Shown: positions 8,207-17,039 of the stretch, one piece after another
Position numbering within the stretch: position 1 is the first letter of the stretch
How the letters are laid out: the number at the start of each line of letters is the position of its first letter
Assembly (NCBI GenBank): GCA_040768445.1
Contig: JAXGMV010000001.1
Span: forward strand, 62,001 to 126,000
Direction of reading: 5' to 3'
Source: JAXGMV01 sp040768445
GTDB taxonomy: Bacteria; Chloroflexota; Anaerolineae; Anaerolineales; Anaerolineaceae
DNA length: 64,000 nucleotides
Notes under the pieces: generated by a model
The model's database searches: none
Told to the model about the DNA's origin: nothing
What the model saw: only the letters and a program-made list of their open reading frames with translations
Position numbers and translations under genes: made by a program

Positions 8207-10906
8207 TCAATCGTCAGTTTCAGTTTCAGGGGAAGGCGGCAGGACACTGCCTTCAGGACCAATCCTCACTATCACATCTGATTGCGTTACAGTGTGACAG
8301 GGTTCGCTTTTAATGTTGATCGACAACGCCTCATCTATCATCGCTTTGCCTTCCAGTATCCATGGGGTGGTTGTTCCCGGGTTGGTTTTAGGGTCAACAA
8401 AGGTGATTTTGGTGAAGGTATACTCCCCTGTTATATCACCATACAAGGCAAAACCTTCACAGCCTGTTAAGATCAATGGTAATAGGATCAACAAAACAAG
8501 GATCAGGTTCAGTCTCTTTTGCTTACGCGTGCTCATCAACCCTGCGCTTCCAACCAAACCCACACTCCATAACGGCAGTGTGCTGGACGTGGGTTTGGGG
8601 ATGTGAATGGTATATTTGAGTACCACTTTATCTGCTGAAACCGTAACATCCGATGTAATTGCCACTTCAGCCATCGGGCTGGTGCCCTGCCAGATATAAT
8701 GTGACCCATCAGGCTTCGCCGGGTCAATCACGTACGTCCCAAAACCGCTGATGTACTGCATAAACTGATCTTCTGCCAGGTATTCGTTGATTTTGCTCAA
8801 ATCAACGGGATCTTTACAATCAGAGTTTAAAAGAGTGGCGTTTTTGTGTGCAGCGCTCCAGTCACCGCTCAGGTCAGCCACTTCGTATGTTAGATTAAAG
8901 GTTGTTGCTGCAGTCGGAGCAACTGCAACCATTCGCATACGGTTACTGCCGAGCTTACCAATTGGACCAATCAGCGCTTCCGTCTTGCCATCATAGAAAA
9001 TGGCCTTTTGTGTATCCGTTTTTACCCAGAATTGTGTGCCGGGTGCCACGCGCAGCATTCCGGGTAACCCTGGAGCATTCATTGCTGTATCGCCATTGCC
9101 AATGTATAACGGATACTCACCCCCCAGGTCAATTTTTGCTGAGACTGTCGCTTTCATCGGTGATACTTGGATGAACTGGTTACCTGTTGTAGCAGGAAAT
9201 ATAAACGGTTCAGCCGGTTTATCAGGTTTATATAGCATCTCCTCAAGGTATTTATCTGGTCCCTGGTAAACAGATAGAATAGGTGCAGCAGTATTACCCT
9301 GAGAAGGTGGTTCACCAAGCATATACAAGCCAGTATCCTTTGCCAATAAATTATAGGCTGATTGTTTTGAATTATCATAGGGGTAAGAACCAGCATTGAT
9401 TGCAGTAATGAGATCAGCTTCTGAGATGGCGCATCCCGTTCCACTGCAAACGCCAAGATAGAATTGGATACCTTGTAAATATCGAGCGGTTTCATTACTC
9501 CCCCATTTAAATGGTTCAACCTGATATGCCCTCCTCTTGTCGCTGACTATTTGAGCGCCATAGGTCTCAATTGTCGCATCGAGACAGGCAGTATTGTAAA
9601 AGTACGCGCCGTACATCGCAGTCATTTCCAGCCACCAGGTCTCATCTCCAAACATGGCGTTGATATTCATCGGATACTGTTCATCCTGTATCCAATGCAT
9701 GATCTCATGTGCAAGTGTACAGTATTCAGCCCGGCTGGTGATATTTTGAATAATTCCCCATCCCAGATATATATTGCCTGTCTTGGGGGAGTATTGAGGT
9801 TCTGCATATGAACTGGATATTTTAATGGTTACCGTGCGCGAGCTTGAAATATTCGCATGGACAAACTTGCTACCACTATCGTGATATTTGGCAAAAATAT
9901 CAATAACACTTGCCAAAAAGCTATCAAGTTTTGCATCCAACATAGGCTGAATAGCTGCTGGTGCATCAGATTTTTTATACGAGAGAAACACGATACTGTT
10001 AGAATCTTTCCGGCAGTCATTGAAATCCCAACTGCCAGTACAATTTATTCCGGTGACTGATGTTTGCGGGTGTTCAACAGCTGCCAGCACTGCCAGTTTG
10101 CCAGCTGAAGTGTTGCTTTGATTGATAATTTCACCTGCTGGCAACACGGTGTAGAGATTGGGTTCACCTGGCCCAATACCGCCGTAAGTGCGCAGGTGAG
10201 CGGTCAACTTGCCGTCAACGGGTGCATCGGGCAAGATGATTAAGCCAGCACCATCCACAAGTACCGCAAGGCGTGAGTCTACGGATGCTGCTGGAATTAC
10301 AAGATCCATACTACCTGCGCCGTCAACGCTGCCAGGTGCAAGGCTGTACAGAACAATATCATCACCGTAGATCTTTTTTAACGCCCTGCCTAATTGACCG
10401 CCAGGCTCAGACACAACCAGTGCTGTCTGATACCCTTCTGGTTGGAGAATTGCCGGCATGGCAATGATGGCACCGCGCGAATCACTGATGACTGAGCCGG
10501 GTGCAAGCGGTAATGTTTCAAGTGTTTTACCTGCAGCGGTCGGGTACTCAGAATCATCTATTGCCTCAATCCCGGTAACGTCCAAGTTCAGCCAATCTGG
10601 TGCAAAGAAATAGATGCCAGCACTGGCTGCAGCCAGGCAGATACATAAAGATAAAATTGCTATCCCGCCTAATCCAACCCATTTCAATCTTGACTTGTTA
10701 TTCTGTCCTGTTCCAATAGGCGGTTCAACTGCTCCAACCTGGTTAGGAATCGGTACACGGTTTGCTGGCGGAGCACTGCTGCTGGAACCCGCCAGTCCTG
10801 GATTTTCACCTGGTTTGACAACTGCCTTTCCGCAGTATCCACAAAAATGAGCTTTGTTACCAATTGGCATTCCACAATTTGGGCATTTCACGGTTTTCTC
10901 ATCCAT
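8207..10906 (-). CDS. Zinc-ribbon membrane protein with an extracellular HEIMH metallopeptidase-like domain
   Basis: About 899 residues. Order: cytoplasmic zinc ribbon (CPNCG then CGYCG), low-complexity linker, one membrane helix (about residues 75-97), then a long outer region. The outer region contains LAHEIMHWIQDE near residue 400 and WWLEMTA about 25 residues later, which is the gluzincin pattern HExxH...E. The C-terminal 110 residues start with MSTRKQKR, a long hydrophobic helix and LTGC, and look exactly like a separate lipoprotein precursor (see findings). GTG at 10912 is an alternative start; ATG at 10906 has better spacing to GAAAG. Peptidase activity is inferred from the motif only. 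Confidence 0.65.
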   Translation of the reverse strand: MDEKTVKCPNCGMPIGNKAHFCGYCGKAVVKPGENPGLAGSSSSAPPANRVPIPNQVGAVEPPIGTGQNNKSRLKWVGLGGIAILSLCICLAAASAGIYFFAPDWLNLDVTGIEAIDDSEYPTAAGKTLETLPLAPGSVISDSRGAIIAMPAILQPEGYQTALVVSEPGGQLGRALKKIYGDDIVLYSLAPGSVDGAGSMDLVIPAASVDSRLAVLVDGAGLIILPDAPVDGKLTAHLRTYGGIGPGEPNLYTVLPAGEIINQSNTSAGKLAVLAAVEHPQTSVTGINCTGSWDFNDCRKDSNSIVFLSYKKSDAPAAIQPMLDAKLDSFLASVIDIFAKYHDSGSKFVHANISSSRTVTIKISSSYAEPQYSPKTGNIYLGWGIIQNITSRAEYCTLAHEIMHWIQDEQYPMNINAMFGDETWWLEMTAMYGAYFYNTACLDATIETYGAQIVSDKRRAYQVEPFKWGSNETARYLQGIQFYLGVCSGTGCAISEADLITAINAGSYPYDNSKQSAYNLLAKDTGLYMLGEPPSQGNTAAPILSVYQGPDKYLEEMLYKPDKPAEPFIFPATTGNQFIQVSPMKATVSAKIDLGGEYPLYIGNGDTAMNAPGLPGMLRVAPGTQFWVKTDTQKAIFYDGKTEALIGPIGKLGSNRMRMVAVAPTAATTFNLTYEVADLSGDWSAAHKNATLLNSDCKDPVDLSKINEYLAEDQFMQYISGFGTYVIDPAKPDGSHYIWQGTSPMAEVAITSDVTVSADKVVLKYTIHIPKPTSSTLPLWSVGLVGSAGLMSTRKQKRLNLILVLLILLPLILTGCEGFALYGDITGEYTFTKITFVDPKTNPGTTTPWILEGKAMIDEALSINIKSEPCHTVTQSDVIVRIGPEGSVLPPSPETETDD

Positions 10907-10938
10907 AGTCACTCACTTTCTTTACTGCCCTGCATTGA

Positions 10939-11970
10939 TTATTGGAGTGTTATAGAAAAATCATCGAACAGCACTTTGAGGTAATAACCATCAACTGTTC
11001 CTTCTTGATCATATGATGAGGCGTAAATCACCACATCACCATTCGGAATACTGGTATCACTGGTCTCAAACACGGTTTGACCATCTACTGTCACACTGAC
11101 TGAACTGCCTGTGCAGTTGAAACCAATAGGAACCATACCGTTTTCGTATTGAACTGGATCAAGCGAATCGGAACTGATCCACTTCGGGCTGGTTAAGTAT
11201 GTTTCTGACCCATTCAGGTACTTGAAAACAGCAAATTGGTCTTCATCCACGGCAAGCTGGTAGTAGGTATCCTGGTTGGTGTACCGGCATATCATCCCCC
11301 AGTAGCCTTCGCCTTCAACCCTGTGAGCTTTAATCGACATGACAGCGTCATCTTGGGATTTACTGCTGTCAATCTCTGGCCATGAACGCAGTTCAAAATC
11401 TGGCTGGCTGACGGCAATCGCAAAGACAAAACCTTCATGGTAGCTGGCATAGCCATCGCTGTCTTCATAGACGTACCAGCCGCTTTCCATTGAGGAGAAG
11501 TCATCCTGCCACTCAAATCGTTCAGGCTGCGTTGTCGGTGGGAGCAGTGACGGAACGATTATCGGGGCTTGAGCTACTGTTGGAATAAGCGTTGGTTCGG
11601 AGGTAACCGTTGGCTGTACTGGCTGCACAGGCGGAATCGTAGGCTGCAAAACCAGCTGCATGGTCGCTTGTTGATCAGGAAGCGCCTGTGTTTCAGTCGT
11701 ATCTTGTTTTTCTGAAAGACTTTGAATTCGTGGAAACCAGCTTTCCCGTGTTACATAGGCCACACCGGTTAACGCCAAACATCCGCAAACAACCAGGAAC
11801 AACGATACTGCGACAAGCAAGATGCGTTTTCGTTGTGAGCTGCCGGCATTGTCACCTTGGTTCAACTCGTCGGGCAATATCTGCAGGCGCTGGCCGCAGG
11901 TTTCACAAAATGACCAGCCATGTTTTATATCGGCTCCGCAAGATGGGCAAACACCTGGATGATCGGGCAT
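10939..11970 (-). CDS. Zinc-ribbon, single-TM protein with a jelly-roll (LamG/DUF1080-like) outer domain
   Basis: 343 residues. A zinc ribbon (CPSCG ... CETCG) is followed by a membrane helix (about residues 53-76), a Pro/Thr/Gln-rich linker and a beta-rich domain of about 190 residues starting FEWQDDFSSMESGW. The latter resembles concanavalin-like jelly-roll domains that bind glycans. I chose ATG 11970 because GAGGT sits four bases upstream; a TTG at 11994 would only add eight residues. It has the same architecture as the gene at 8207-10906, 32 bases downstream, so the two are probably co-transcribed envelope proteins. Confidence 0.7.
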   Translation of the reverse strand: MPDHPGVCPSCGADIKHGWSFCETCGQRLQILPDELNQGDNAGSSQRKRILLVAVSLFLVVCGCLALTGVAYVTRESWFPRIQSLSEKQDTTETQALPDQQATMQLVLQPTIPPVQPVQPTVTSEPTLIPTVAQAPIIVPSLLPPTTQPERFEWQDDFSSMESGWYVYEDSDGYASYHEGFVFAIAVSQPDFELRSWPEIDSSKSQDDAVMSIKAHRVEGEGYWGMICRYTNQDTYYQLAVDEDQFAVFKYLNGSETYLTSPKWISSDSLDPVQYENGMVPIGFNCTGSSVSVTVDGQTVFETSDTSIPNGDVVIYASSYDQEGTVDGYYLKVLFDDFSITLQ

Positions 11971-12330
11971 ATCTACCTCAAAACCTCTGACCAATGAGAA
12001 AAGTGCTTAAATTGCACGCACAGTCTATAACAAAAATCAATGGAATGATCTTATGAACAGGTGGAGAATTAATAGCATTGTATGAAATCTATGGTCAAAC
12101 TGCAATAGGATATTTCCTAGAAAGTGTATGTTGAAATACCAGTCTCGCTACCACTATTGGCTTTGACAGCTATAAAACGAACTCATTCTTATCACTCGAA
12201 AATGAGAGAGCTGCGTTGATGCTATTTTCCATGAGGTCAGGTTAGGTAAAATGAGTAGCATTAATGGTATACTCCAAAAAAGACGTAGTTTAACATTCCA
12301 GCGAGGGAGTAATAGTAGAATTATTACTAT
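11971..12330 (+). promoter_or_regulatory. Control region of the glycan locus, with an extended -10 promoter
   Basis: 360 bases between divergent genes. The best promoter is TATACT at 12268-12273 preceded by TGG (extended -10), with only a poor -35; transcription would start near 12280. A TTGACA at 12163-12168 lacks a good -10. The last 25 bases before the NusG-like gene hold an inverted repeat that continues across the start codon (listed separately). No coding region was found. Confidence 0.45.
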
Positions 12331-12347
12331 ATGAGTAATTGGTTACT
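12308..12347 (+). promoter_or_regulatory. Overlapping hairpins around the start codon of the NusG paralogue
   Basis: Four short complementary segments occur in a row: AGTAATA (12308-12314), TATTACT (12322-12328), AGTAAT (12334-12339) and TTACT (12343-12347). Segments 1:2, 2:3 and 3:4 can each pair, and 2:3 would place the ATG (12331-12333) in a five-base loop. The only Shine-Dalgarno-like sequence (GAGGG, 12303-12307) is over 20 bases from the ATG but moves close when 1:2 is folded. This looks like a translational switch; it is an inference from base pairing by eye. Confidence 0.4.
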
Positions 12348-12834
12348 ACTTCAAACAAAGCCTCATAAAGAGGATTTCATCGCCTCGGAGATAAACTACC
12401 GGCAAATTAGTTGTTTTTGCCCAAAAATTACCAGGCAACAAAAAGATCCAAGGCGAAAAAACACCATCCCATATTTTCCCGGGTACATGTTTGTCAAGCT
12501 TGAACCGGGAAGCCAGGGTGCTCATGAGTTAAAATGGCTGCCTGGAGTGATAGGTTGGGTCAGTTTTGGTATGGAACCTGCCAGCCTGGAAGACCGAGAC
12601 ATTGATCTTATCCGTCGAAAGGTTGAACAATTTAATGAAGTGTGCCAAAGCCATTCGGTTGCCATACCGAGAAATACACGTGTAAGAATCTCAGAAGGGC
12701 CTTTTGCCGGGTATGAAGGCCTGTTTGACACCCACATATCTGGTACCGATCGGGTCAGGATATTATTGAAGTTAGTTCGCTCGCAGCAGAAAAAAGTTGA
12801 TCTGCCCTTACACATGCTAAGGGTCATGCAGTAG
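12331..12834 (+). CDS. Specialised NusG paralogue (RfaH/LoaP/UpxY-like antiterminator)
   Basis: 167 residues. The N-terminal NGN domain starts MSNWLLLQTKPHKEDF and includes FPGYMFVKLE (about residues 49-58) and WLPGVIGWVSF; the C-terminal KOW domain holds RVRISEGPFAGYEGLF (about residues 113-128). Core NusG is usually next to secE and rplK, which is not the case here. Instead the gene heads a 35-kb glycan locus, as RfaH-type paralogues do in other bacteria, where they bind RNA polymerase and let it read through long operons. I see no obvious ops-like element, so the loading signal is unknown. Confidence 0.88.
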   Translation: MSNWLLLQTKPHKEDFIASEINYRQISCFCPKITRQQKDPRRKNTIPYFPGYMFVKLEPGSQGAHELKWLPGVIGWVSFGMEPASLEDRDIDLIRRKVEQFNEVCQSHSVAIPRNTRVRISEGPFAGYEGLFDTHISGTDRVRILLKLVRSQQKKVDLPLHMLRVMQ

Positions 12835-12885
12835 AAAAGCCTGAAGCCTGGGGGATTCAAGCATTTCTTATATATACGGTAAATA

Positions 12886-12910
12886 CATGACAATGTCGGT
12901 TAATGTCATG
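12886..12910. repeat. Inverted repeat upstream of the LysM gene
   Basis: CATGACA (12886-12892) and TGTCATG (12904-12910) are a perfect seven-base inverted repeat with an eleven-base centre. A second, smaller palindrome (GACA-A-TGTC) overlaps the left arm. It lies about 35 bases upstream of a TATACT-type -10 and could be an operator. No terminator-like T-run follows. Confidence 0.35.
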
Positions 12911-12974
12911 ATGGCGGAGCATGGAAAATAACAGTTTTTGTATTATACTTTGGGGATAATTAATAGGCTGCTTT

Positions 12975-13862
12975 ATGACCACTAACAAACCAGAACAAAA
13001 AACCTCACACCTCTGCCCTTACCTGGGTTTTTCACAGGATGAGCAGACAGCGATGGCTTATCCATCTGGTGATAACATCTGTCATCACGTCAAACCATCG
13101 CGAACTCCAACCGAGTCCTATCAGGAAAAGTTCTGCTTGTCTCCTTTGTACATCGGCTGCGAAGTTTACAAACAGCCTGATCTCAGGTATCACAGCAAAT
13201 ATTCTGGCATTTTCAAACGCAGAAAGAAGACCCGGAAATTTAAGGTAAAACGTTTGGTGCCATTTTTATTAATCTTGGTAATTGCGGCTGCCATTTATCA
13301 ATTAGCAATTTCTGGTCAATTGTCCAAATTGATCAGCAGCTTAGCAGCGCCGCAGGCTGAAATCACTTGGCAGCCAGTTGATACTGCTGCTATTGAAAAA
13401 GCCTTTTCAACCCCCACATTGCTCCCCGGTGCACCAACTGCCACACGGCGTGTACCAACCAGAACACCCATTCCGCCGACAATAACACCCACGTATCCTG
13501 GGCCAAGTTTCGTCTACACACCAATGGGTAGATATGACATGTTTGTTATTCACCGTGTTCGTGAGGGTGAAAGTGTTGAATTTTACGCCAACCGGTATAA
13601 AACAACCACTGATGCCATTATGAAACTTAATAAAAACATACAGGGCGTACTTAGGGTGGATCAATATGTGGTCATCCCGCAAAACACAACCGACGTTCGA
13701 AATATCCCACCAATGGAAGCTTTTGTGGTTGAGGTTGACGGATTATCAGTGCAATCGCTTTCTGAATTTAAAGGTGTTGATTTAGCTCTGATCTGCGAAT
13801 GGAACGGGCTGCCAAAGGATTACATTTTTGAATACAATGAAGTGGTGCTCCTACCACAGTAG
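12975..13862 (+). CDS. Membrane-anchored LysM protein with N-terminal cysteine motif
   Basis: 295 residues. The N-terminal cytoplasmic part has four spaced cysteines (CPYLGF, NICHH, KFCLSP, IGCEVY, residues 14-56), a motif I know from Chloroflexota proteins and which may bind metal. A basic stretch and membrane helix follow (about residues 92-112), then a Thr/Pro linker. A LysM-like region (VIHRVREGESVEFYANRY, near residues 190-207) should bind peptidoglycan or similar glycan, with a second degenerate copy after it. It follows the NusG paralogue by 140 bases. It probably anchors or organises the glycan machinery at the wall. Confidence 0.78.
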   Translation: MTTNKPEQKTSHLCPYLGFSQDEQTAMAYPSGDNICHHVKPSRTPTESYQEKFCLSPLYIGCEVYKQPDLRYHSKYSGIFKRRKKTRKFKVKRLVPFLLILVIAAAIYQLAISGQLSKLISSLAAPQAEITWQPVDTAAIEKAFSTPTLLPGAPTATRRVPTRTPIPPTITPTYPGPSFVYTPMGRYDMFVIHRVREGESVEFYANRYKTTTDAIMKLNKNIQGVLRVDQYVVIPQNTTDVRNIPPMEAFVVEVDGLSVQSLSEFKGVDLALICEWNGLPKDYIFEYNEVVLLPQ

Positions 13863-13878
13863 TAAGGAATACTCATCA

Positions 13879-14361
13879 ATGCCAAGTGTTTTGTTCATCT
13901 GCACTGCCAATCAATTCCGTTCCCCCATTGCTGAAAGTTACTTAAAAGAGAAGCTGAAACTTGCAGGACTGCTTGAGGATTGGCAGGTAAGCAGTGCCGG
14001 CACCTGGGCAACAAAAGGCCAGCCGGCTCACCCATTGGCAGTAAAAGCAGCAACTGGTATTGGGCTTGATCTATCAGAGCACCGCTCAAAACCAATCACC
14101 GCCGGCTTATTGGAACGCTCACACCTGGTTATTGTAATGGAAAATGATCACAAGGAATCTCTACAAACTGAATTCCCAGACTCACAGAGCAAGGTTATTC
14201 TGCTGACCGAATTGGTGGGGGAAACCATGAGCAATGTACCGGACCCGGTGGTCGATAAAAATTTTGATCCAGTTGAAATCACTGAGATGATCTCACGCAT
14301 ACTGGACGAAGGTTTCCTTAAACTGGTGGCTCTTGCAAAAAACAACGGTCACAAGAAATAG
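13879..14361 (+). CDS. Low-molecular-weight protein tyrosine phosphatase
   Basis: 160 residues, normal for the family. The P-loop CTANQFRS (residues 8-15, nucleophilic Cys and Arg) is at the N-terminus after a short strand VLFI, and the general-acid loop VPDPVV is near residue 120. An AAGGA site lies ten bases before the ATG. In other bacteria Wzb/Etp-type phosphatases dephosphorylate the BY-kinase Wzc and control polysaccharide chain length. No BY-kinase gene is seen in this window, so the substrate is encoded elsewhere or differs. Confidence 0.9.
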   Translation: MPSVLFICTANQFRSPIAESYLKEKLKLAGLLEDWQVSSAGTWATKGQPAHPLAVKAATGIGLDLSEHRSKPITAGLLERSHLVIVMENDHKESLQTEFPDSQSKVILLTELVGETMSNVPDPVVDKNFDPVEITEMISRILDEGFLKLVALAKNNGHKK

Positions 14362-14408
14362 AACCTGCAGAACAAACCCTGACGTATCTTGAATTAATTG
14401 AATAACCA

Positions 14409-15332
14409 GTGAAAAAATACATCTCTATCGTATTGCTTGTTGCATTAACACTTCTTTTGGTCTGGAGTATCGCTTCTCCTTTGGGGTTAAGGGCTGCTGT
14501 TGCCAATAATAAATGGTCAATTGAATTCCTTAGTTACTATTTTGAAGAATCCGAATTTAGGCAAGGATTAATAATTCCGCCTTCATCACATGCTCATGCA
14601 GGCTTATTTATGGCAAGTAATGCAATGAAACAAGGAAATTATCAGCTAGCACTTGAATCCCTGGATCCATTGATTTCTGCATCTGATCCGCTAACACTTG
14701 ACAATTATGCTGGCGTTCTGTATCTGATGGGGAACTATGATGATGCGTTGGATATCTGGATAACGATTGGTGATGATAATAAGCTCAACCGTGTAGCCAG
14801 CAATATGTATGCAGTCGGGAGGCCTGATCTCGAACTAAAAGCTTATGAGCACCAGTATTATATGAACCCCGAAAAATATGCTTACATAGTTGCAGTTAGA
14901 TTAAAGAACAATAATGAGTATGAGAAAGCACTTAAAATACTGGAAACGGTCTTGCAAGATTACCCACATTCGTCCAAGAGAGCATCATGGCTGAGTACCA
15001 AAGCTGATATTCACAAGCGGATGCAGAATTGGACTGAAGCTGAATTCACCTACAGGCAATCTTTATCTGAAATGCCCAATGATTACAACACTTTGGCCAA
15101 CTTGGGTTTGCTGTACATGGAAGAATTGGATAATGCTGTTGAGGCAAACCAATACTTCAAGAAATTGATTGAAATAAATCCATCCAATAGTAACGGTTAC
15201 CTCTTATTAGGACAAAGTTTTGAAAAATTCGGGCAACCTGAACAGGCGCTCCAGGCTTACCAGAATGCGTTGATTGTTGACCCGAACAATCGTACTGCAC
15301 AACAAGCTTTAGACCGTCTTTCGGCTCCATAA
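14409..15332 (+). CDS. Membrane-anchored TPR protein
   Basis: 307 residues from a GTG start. An N-terminal membrane helix (about residues 4-25) is followed by about six helical tetratricopeptide-type repeats, the clearest being AEFTYRQSLSEMPNDYNTLA and the final EQALQAYQNALIVDPNN. Such proteins act as assembly scaffolds; here it sits between a tyrosine phosphatase and a Wzy/WaaL-like protein, which suggests a role in assembling the glycan complex. It ends nine bases before the next gene. Confidence 0.75.
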   Translation: MKKYISIVLLVALTLLLVWSIASPLGLRAAVANNKWSIEFLSYYFEESEFRQGLIIPPSSHAHAGLFMASNAMKQGNYQLALESLDPLISASDPLTLDNYAGVLYLMGNYDDALDIWITIGDDNKLNRVASNMYAVGRPDLELKAYEHQYYMNPEKYAYIVAVRLKNNNEYEKALKILETVLQDYPHSSKRASWLSTKADIHKRMQNWTEAEFTYRQSLSEMPNDYNTLANLGLLYMEELDNAVEANQYFKKLIEINPSNSNGYLLLGQSFEKFGQPEQALQAYQNALIVDPNNRTAQQALDRLSAP

Positions 15333-15341
15333 TCCTTTCTA

Positions 15342-16970
15342 ATGAATCAAGCACAGCATTCAGCATGCACAGGCGATACCAGTTCTCCAGTCAGTACCTG
15401 GCGGATAAAGGCTGATATGACCTTGCTTATGCTTTTGCTCATTACCAGTGTACTTGTGCTAACGCTGAATATGTCTGATACCATTTCGTCAGTTGGGTTA
15501 ATTGTTTTAGGCTTTTCATGGCTGATTTATCTGTTATTCAGCAACCGGGTACGGGTCATCACACCCCTGACCATGCCTATCTTCGCACTGCTTTGCCTGC
15601 TACCCCTCAGTCTCTCGATATCTGTTGATCTTGGTTTGTCGCTGCCCAAGGTGTACGGCATTATTCTCGGTGTATCAATCTTGTTCTGGATCGTGCAAGC
15701 CCAGTGTTGTTACAGCCGGCTTAGACTCACCATCGTTGGGCTCATTATTCTCGCTGTCGGTGTGGCTGCACTTGGACTAATTTCCACCGAATGGACTGGT
15801 TCAAAGCTCGGCATGTTTACACCACTCTATAATCGTCTGGATGATGCCATCCAGCTGCTCTCTATTAACGCATTTAGCAGCCGCATCAACGCCAACAGCA
15901 TGGGCGGCGCATTGACATTCTTCCTCCCGCTCCTCCTTGCACTCCTATGGGACGGCGGTGCCTTTGGAAAGACCGGGTCTCACGGTAAAAGACTTCCTCA
16001 CATAGTCCGGTTGCTCTACAAAATTACCCTTGTCGCTTCATTCCTGCTGGTTGGTGTGGTCCTGTTTCAAACCCAGGCACGCGGCGCATTCGTTGGCACA
16101 GCCGTTGGCGTACTTGCTATTGCAGTTTGGAAAGACCGTCGCTTCTTGTGGTTAATCCCCCTGACGATTCTGGGTCTTATTACATTTGTATATTTTTATT
16201 GGAATGGTGATGTTTCAGGCTTGATTAACGCGCTCGACACCAGCGAGCAGAACTCGTTCTCAACCCGACTGAGAGCCTGGCAGAATGCGCTCTACGTGCT
16301 GCAGGATTTTCCCCTCACCGGCGTGGGGATTGCTACGTACAGCAAGGTATTTTCTGAAATCTACACGCTAACTCCACCTGAGCTTCAGGTTGCGGGTCTT
16401 TTCCACCCACACAATACCCTGCTCTCAGTCGCCATTGATCTTGGTATCCCGGCGCTGGTGCTCTACACCGCCATGTTGGGCAGCTTTGCAGCCATGTCGT
16501 GGCGGCTTGCCAAATCCAAACGGCGGTTGCTGCGCACAACAGCCATCGGGCTGGCTTGCGGCATGCTGGCACACCAGGTCTTTGGACTGATGGATGCCTA
16601 CGTGCTGGGGCGCAACCTGGGCGAACTGCAGTGGATCTTCTTTGGCTGCACGACGGCGTTATACCTCAACCGGCTCAACGACCATGCAGCCCGACGACCT
16701 GAACCAAGTAATCTATCACTTGGCTGCCAGGAAGGCACAGCCCGAAGCCCCTGGTTGAGCCAACTGATCTACCTGCTGATCGGCGTGATCACCTGGCTGA
16801 TTATCTCGGTTCTATCAGTCAGTTTCATCACCATCAACGCCGTCCTCAGCATTTGTATTGCCGTGGTTGGAGGCGCATTTTTGGGCATTTTCCTCGTCAA
16901 TCGTTTTGACCTGCTGTATAAGAACGGAACTATACAACCCCTTTTGCGCTTCAGCCAGCCAGCAGCATGA
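15342..16970 (+). CDS. O-antigen polymerase/ligase-like membrane protein (Wzy/WaaL family)
   Basis: 542 residues with about twelve membrane helices. The conserved outer loop of the family is visible: QTQARGAFVG near residue 245, then a loop with PLTGVGIATY and FHPHNTLLSVAIDLGIPAL (about residues 325-370), where WaaL proteins hold essential Arg and His residues. It would polymerise glycan repeats or ligate them to an acceptor on the outer face of the membrane. A second protein of this type is encoded at 36851-38320. The last two C-terminal helices (after residue 470) look like an addition. Confidence 0.85.
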   Translation: MNQAQHSACTGDTSSPVSTWRIKADMTLLMLLLITSVLVLTLNMSDTISSVGLIVLGFSWLIYLLFSNRVRVITPLTMPIFALLCLLPLSLSISVDLGLSLPKVYGIILGVSILFWIVQAQCCYSRLRLTIVGLIILAVGVAALGLISTEWTGSKLGMFTPLYNRLDDAIQLLSINAFSSRINANSMGGALTFFLPLLLALLWDGGAFGKTGSHGKRLPHIVRLLYKITLVASFLLVGVVLFQTQARGAFVGTAVGVLAIAVWKDRRFLWLIPLTILGLITFVYFYWNGDVSGLINALDTSEQNSFSTRLRAWQNALYVLQDFPLTGVGIATYSKVFSEIYTLTPPELQVAGLFHPHNTLLSVAIDLGIPALVLYTAMLGSFAAMSWRLAKSKRRLLRTTAIGLACGMLAHQVFGLMDAYVLGRNLGELQWIFFGCTTALYLNRLNDHAARRPEPSNLSLGCQEGTARSPWLSQLIYLLIGVITWLIISVLSVSFITINAVLSICIAVVGGAFLGIFLVNRFDLLYKNGTIQPLLRFSQPAA

Positions 16971-17039
16971 CCCGCTCACTGAACAGCGGTTATAATTCAG
17001 CATGCAATCTAAATAACCATTGTGGATAGACAATCAGAT

